In this document: positions 62,486-64,000 of the stretch, piece by piece | How the letters are laid out: every line of letters starts with the position of its first letter | Numbering within the stretch: position 1 is the stretch's first letter | DNA from: Synechococcus sp. RS9916 | Lineage (GTDB): Bacteria > Cyanobacteriota > Cyanobacteriia > PCC-6307 > Cyanobiaceae | Reading direction: 5' to 3' | Assembly: GCF_000153825.1 (NCBI RefSeq) | Contig: NZ_DS022299.1 | Coordinates: 1,576,869-1,640,868, forward strand | DNA length: 64,000 bases | The notes under the pieces: model-generated | Seen by the model: the letters and a program-made list of their open reading frames with translations, nothing else | Databases searched by the model: none | Told to the model about the DNA's origin: nothing | Translations under genes and position numbers: made by a program

Positions 62486-64000
62486 TTGCCTCAACCGCCA
62501 TCGGGATCCTTCCCGATCGATCCCTTGCTGCAGCGCCTGCGCAAGAACCTTTCGCCAGGCTCTCTTGTCCTGTTGCAGGCTCCTCCCGGAGCAGGGAAAA
62601 CCACCCGAGTCCCCTTGGCATTACTCGGTCAATGGCCTGAAATCCCTCCCATGGAGGGCACAGTGCTGATGCTGGAGCCCCGACGTCTGGCGACCAAAGC
62701 CGCTGCTTCGCGTCTGGCAGATCAGCTCAATGAGCCCCTCGGGGAACGGGTGGGTTACGCGGTGCGTCATGAGAGCAAACGCAGCCGCCGCACCCGGCTG
62801 GAAGTGCTGACTGCCGGCTTGTTTCTGCGCCGCCTCCAGGCCGATCCAGACCTTGAGGGGGTCAGTTGCGTGATCTTCGATGAATTCCACGAGCGCGGAC
62901 GGGACAGTGATCTGGCCCTGGCCTTGGTGCGCGACACCCAGACCCTGTTAAGGCCTGATCTAGCCCTGCTGCTGATGTCAGCAACCCTCGACCTCAGCGA
63001 CCTCCAAGCACGGCTACCAAACGCAGACGTACTCGCCAGCGAAGGGCGGGCCTTTCCAGTCAGCACCTGCCATCTCCCACCCCGAGCGGACGAGTCCCTG
63101 AGCCGCACGGTGTTCAGAGCTGTCGAAGCCCATGGCCTTGCCCTGCTCGATCAGCCGTCCCCAGAGCTGGCATCGCCAACCCCGCCAACCGTGCTGGTGT
63201 TTCTGCCCGGCCTGCGCGAAATCGAGCGCTGCCGCGACCAGCTGGAGCAGGCGAGTTCCCTCGCGCGATGGGAGATCTGCAGCCTCCATGGCCAACAGGC
63301 ATTGGCCACGCAAGCACAAGTGCTGCACCCCTGCCGTTCCGATGTGGAGGGACGGATTGTGCTGTCAACCGCCATTGCCGAAAGCTCGCTCACCATTGAC
63401 GGCGTCCGCCTGGTGATCGACAGCGGCCTCAGTCGCCACACCCAGTATTCGCCGGGCACTGGCATGGAAGGCTTGGTGACCGTTCCTTCCAGCCAGGCCA
63501 GCGCTGACCAAAGGAGAGGCAGAGCCGGCCGACAAGGCCCTGGCCAGTGCGTGCGTTTGTGGTCACCTGCAGAGCAGCAACGGCGCCCCGCACAAGATCC
63601 ACCAGAGCTCCTCCGCTGTGACCCTCAACCCCTGGTGCTCGACCTGGCGGCCTGGGGGGCTGGGCTGGGGCAAGAGCTGACCTGGCTCGATCCCCCGCCG
63701 TTGGCATCCTTGCAAGAGGGGCAGCAAGCGCTCAAAGACCTGGGTGCGCTAACACCCACAGGAACCCCCTCGCGCATGGGGAAGCAACTCGCCCAGCTCG
63801 GTACTCACCCACGGCTGGCGCTGATCTTGGTGCAGGCGCGCGCATGGGGGTGCAGCGGTCTCGGCGCGGATCTTGCCGCGGTCCTCAGCGAACGCGATCC
63901 GCTCAACCCCCGTGACCATGGCGCCGATCTGGGTGCCCGTTTGCAACGTTTGCAGCAACGCGGAGGCGACCGTATGGGCACGATCCGGCGCCTCAGCCAA
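62486..64000 (+). CDS. hrpB: ATP-dependent RNA helicase HrpB (5' part, cut by window end)
   Basis: The first 505 codons of a DExH-box helicase, normally about 830 residues; the frame is open at the right edge. Motifs run in order: GAGKTT (motif I), DEFHER (II), SATLD (III), VFLPGLREIERC, STAIAESSLTIDGV (V) and QRRGRAGRQGPGQC (VI). A TTG at 62486 is the only plausible start. HrpB belongs to the DEAH group and may remodel RNA; its substrate is unclear. Confidence 0.95.
   Translation, partial: MPQPPSGSFPIDPLLQRLRKNLSPGSLVLLQAPPGAGKTTRVPLALLGQWPEIPPMEGTVLMLEPRRLATKAAASRLADQLNEPLGERVGYAVRHESKRSRRTRLEVLTAGLFLRRLQADPDLEGVSCVIFDEFHERGRDSDLALALVRDTQTLLRPDLALLLMSATLDLSDLQARLPNADVLASEGRAFPVSTCHLPPRADESLSRTVFRAVEAHGLALLDQPSPELASPTPPTVLVFLPGLREIERCRDQLEQASSLARWEICSLHGQQALATQAQVLHPCRSDVEGRIVLSTAIAESSLTIDGVRLVIDSGLSRHTQYSPGTGMEGLVTVPSSQASADQRRGRAGRQGPGQCVRLWSPAEQQRRPAQDPPELLRCDPQPLVLDLAAWGAGLGQELTWLDPPPLASLQEGQQALKDLGALTPTGTPSRMGKQLAQLGTHPRLALILVQARAWGCSGLGADLAAVLSERDPLNPRDHGADLGARLQRLQQRGGDRMGTIRRLSQ

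Overview
The window is a dense, GC-rich cyanobacterial chromosome segment. The gene set points to a phycobilisome-bearing picocyanobacterium of the marine Synechococcus/Cyanobium type. It has PsbX, Ycf66, a high-light-inducible protein, the rod-core linker CpcG and a CpcS-type lyase. It also has the SUF Fe-S operon with ferredoxin-thioredoxin reductase and SufR, plus many short lineage-type proteins. The species call is an inference from gene content; no marker gene was searched. No rRNA, CRISPR array, prophage or transposase was seen, and one tRNA (Leu, GAG) was found.

Layout. 0-12.5 kb: the 3' end of smc, a PRC-barrel protein, msrB with an LpxB-like glycosyltransferase, tRNA-Leu, accC, yggT/psbX, ycf66, two tandem TolB-like lipoproteins, an hli gene downstream of an unusual ABC transporter, a HIT hydrolase, yifB and rpsU. 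12.5-19 kb: small secreted and membrane proteins, peptide deformylase, an S9 peptidase, an overlapping class II aldolase-mtnA pair (a candidate nucleoside by-product salvage route) and a Tat-exported phosphoesterase. 19-26.2 kb: ftrC-sufB-sufC-sufD-sufS on the minus strand, divergent from class I fba and sufR. A perfect inverted repeat in the shared control region is a candidate SufR operator. 26.2-29.6 kb: phycobilisome genes and a DUF4912 protein. 29.6-35.5 kb: an EF-hand-containing phospholipase D-like protein, then an AT-richer island of small exported and membrane proteins of unknown role. This is the least explained part of the window.

35.6-44.6 kb: phosphoglucomutase, a two-gene RND efflux system with an unusual pump, and rarA fused to a degenerate methyltransferase-like domain. 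An inverted repeat lies between the divergent RND and rarA genes. 44.6-48.6 kb: a phosphopantetheinyl transferase, peroxiredoxin Q, coaX and cysH. 48.7-56.7 kb: a tightly packed plus-strand run, ndh2-hflX-SLC13 permease-ktrB-ktrA-anmK, with short overlaps. It joins respiratory redox, ribosome-rescue GTPase, anion transport, Na+-dependent K+ uptake and cell-wall recycling genes. 56.7-64 kb: an RHH protein, a Nif11-like small protein, an ABC-F ATPase, an HtrA protease, small conserved cyanobacterial proteins and the 5' part of the helicase gene hrpB, cut by the window end.

Most of the window is ordinary core genome. I did not find a clearly new multi-gene system. The most useful leads are the suf control region, the aldolase-mtnA pair, the EF-hand/PLD protein, the modified RND pump, the rarA fusion, and the island of small exported proteins.
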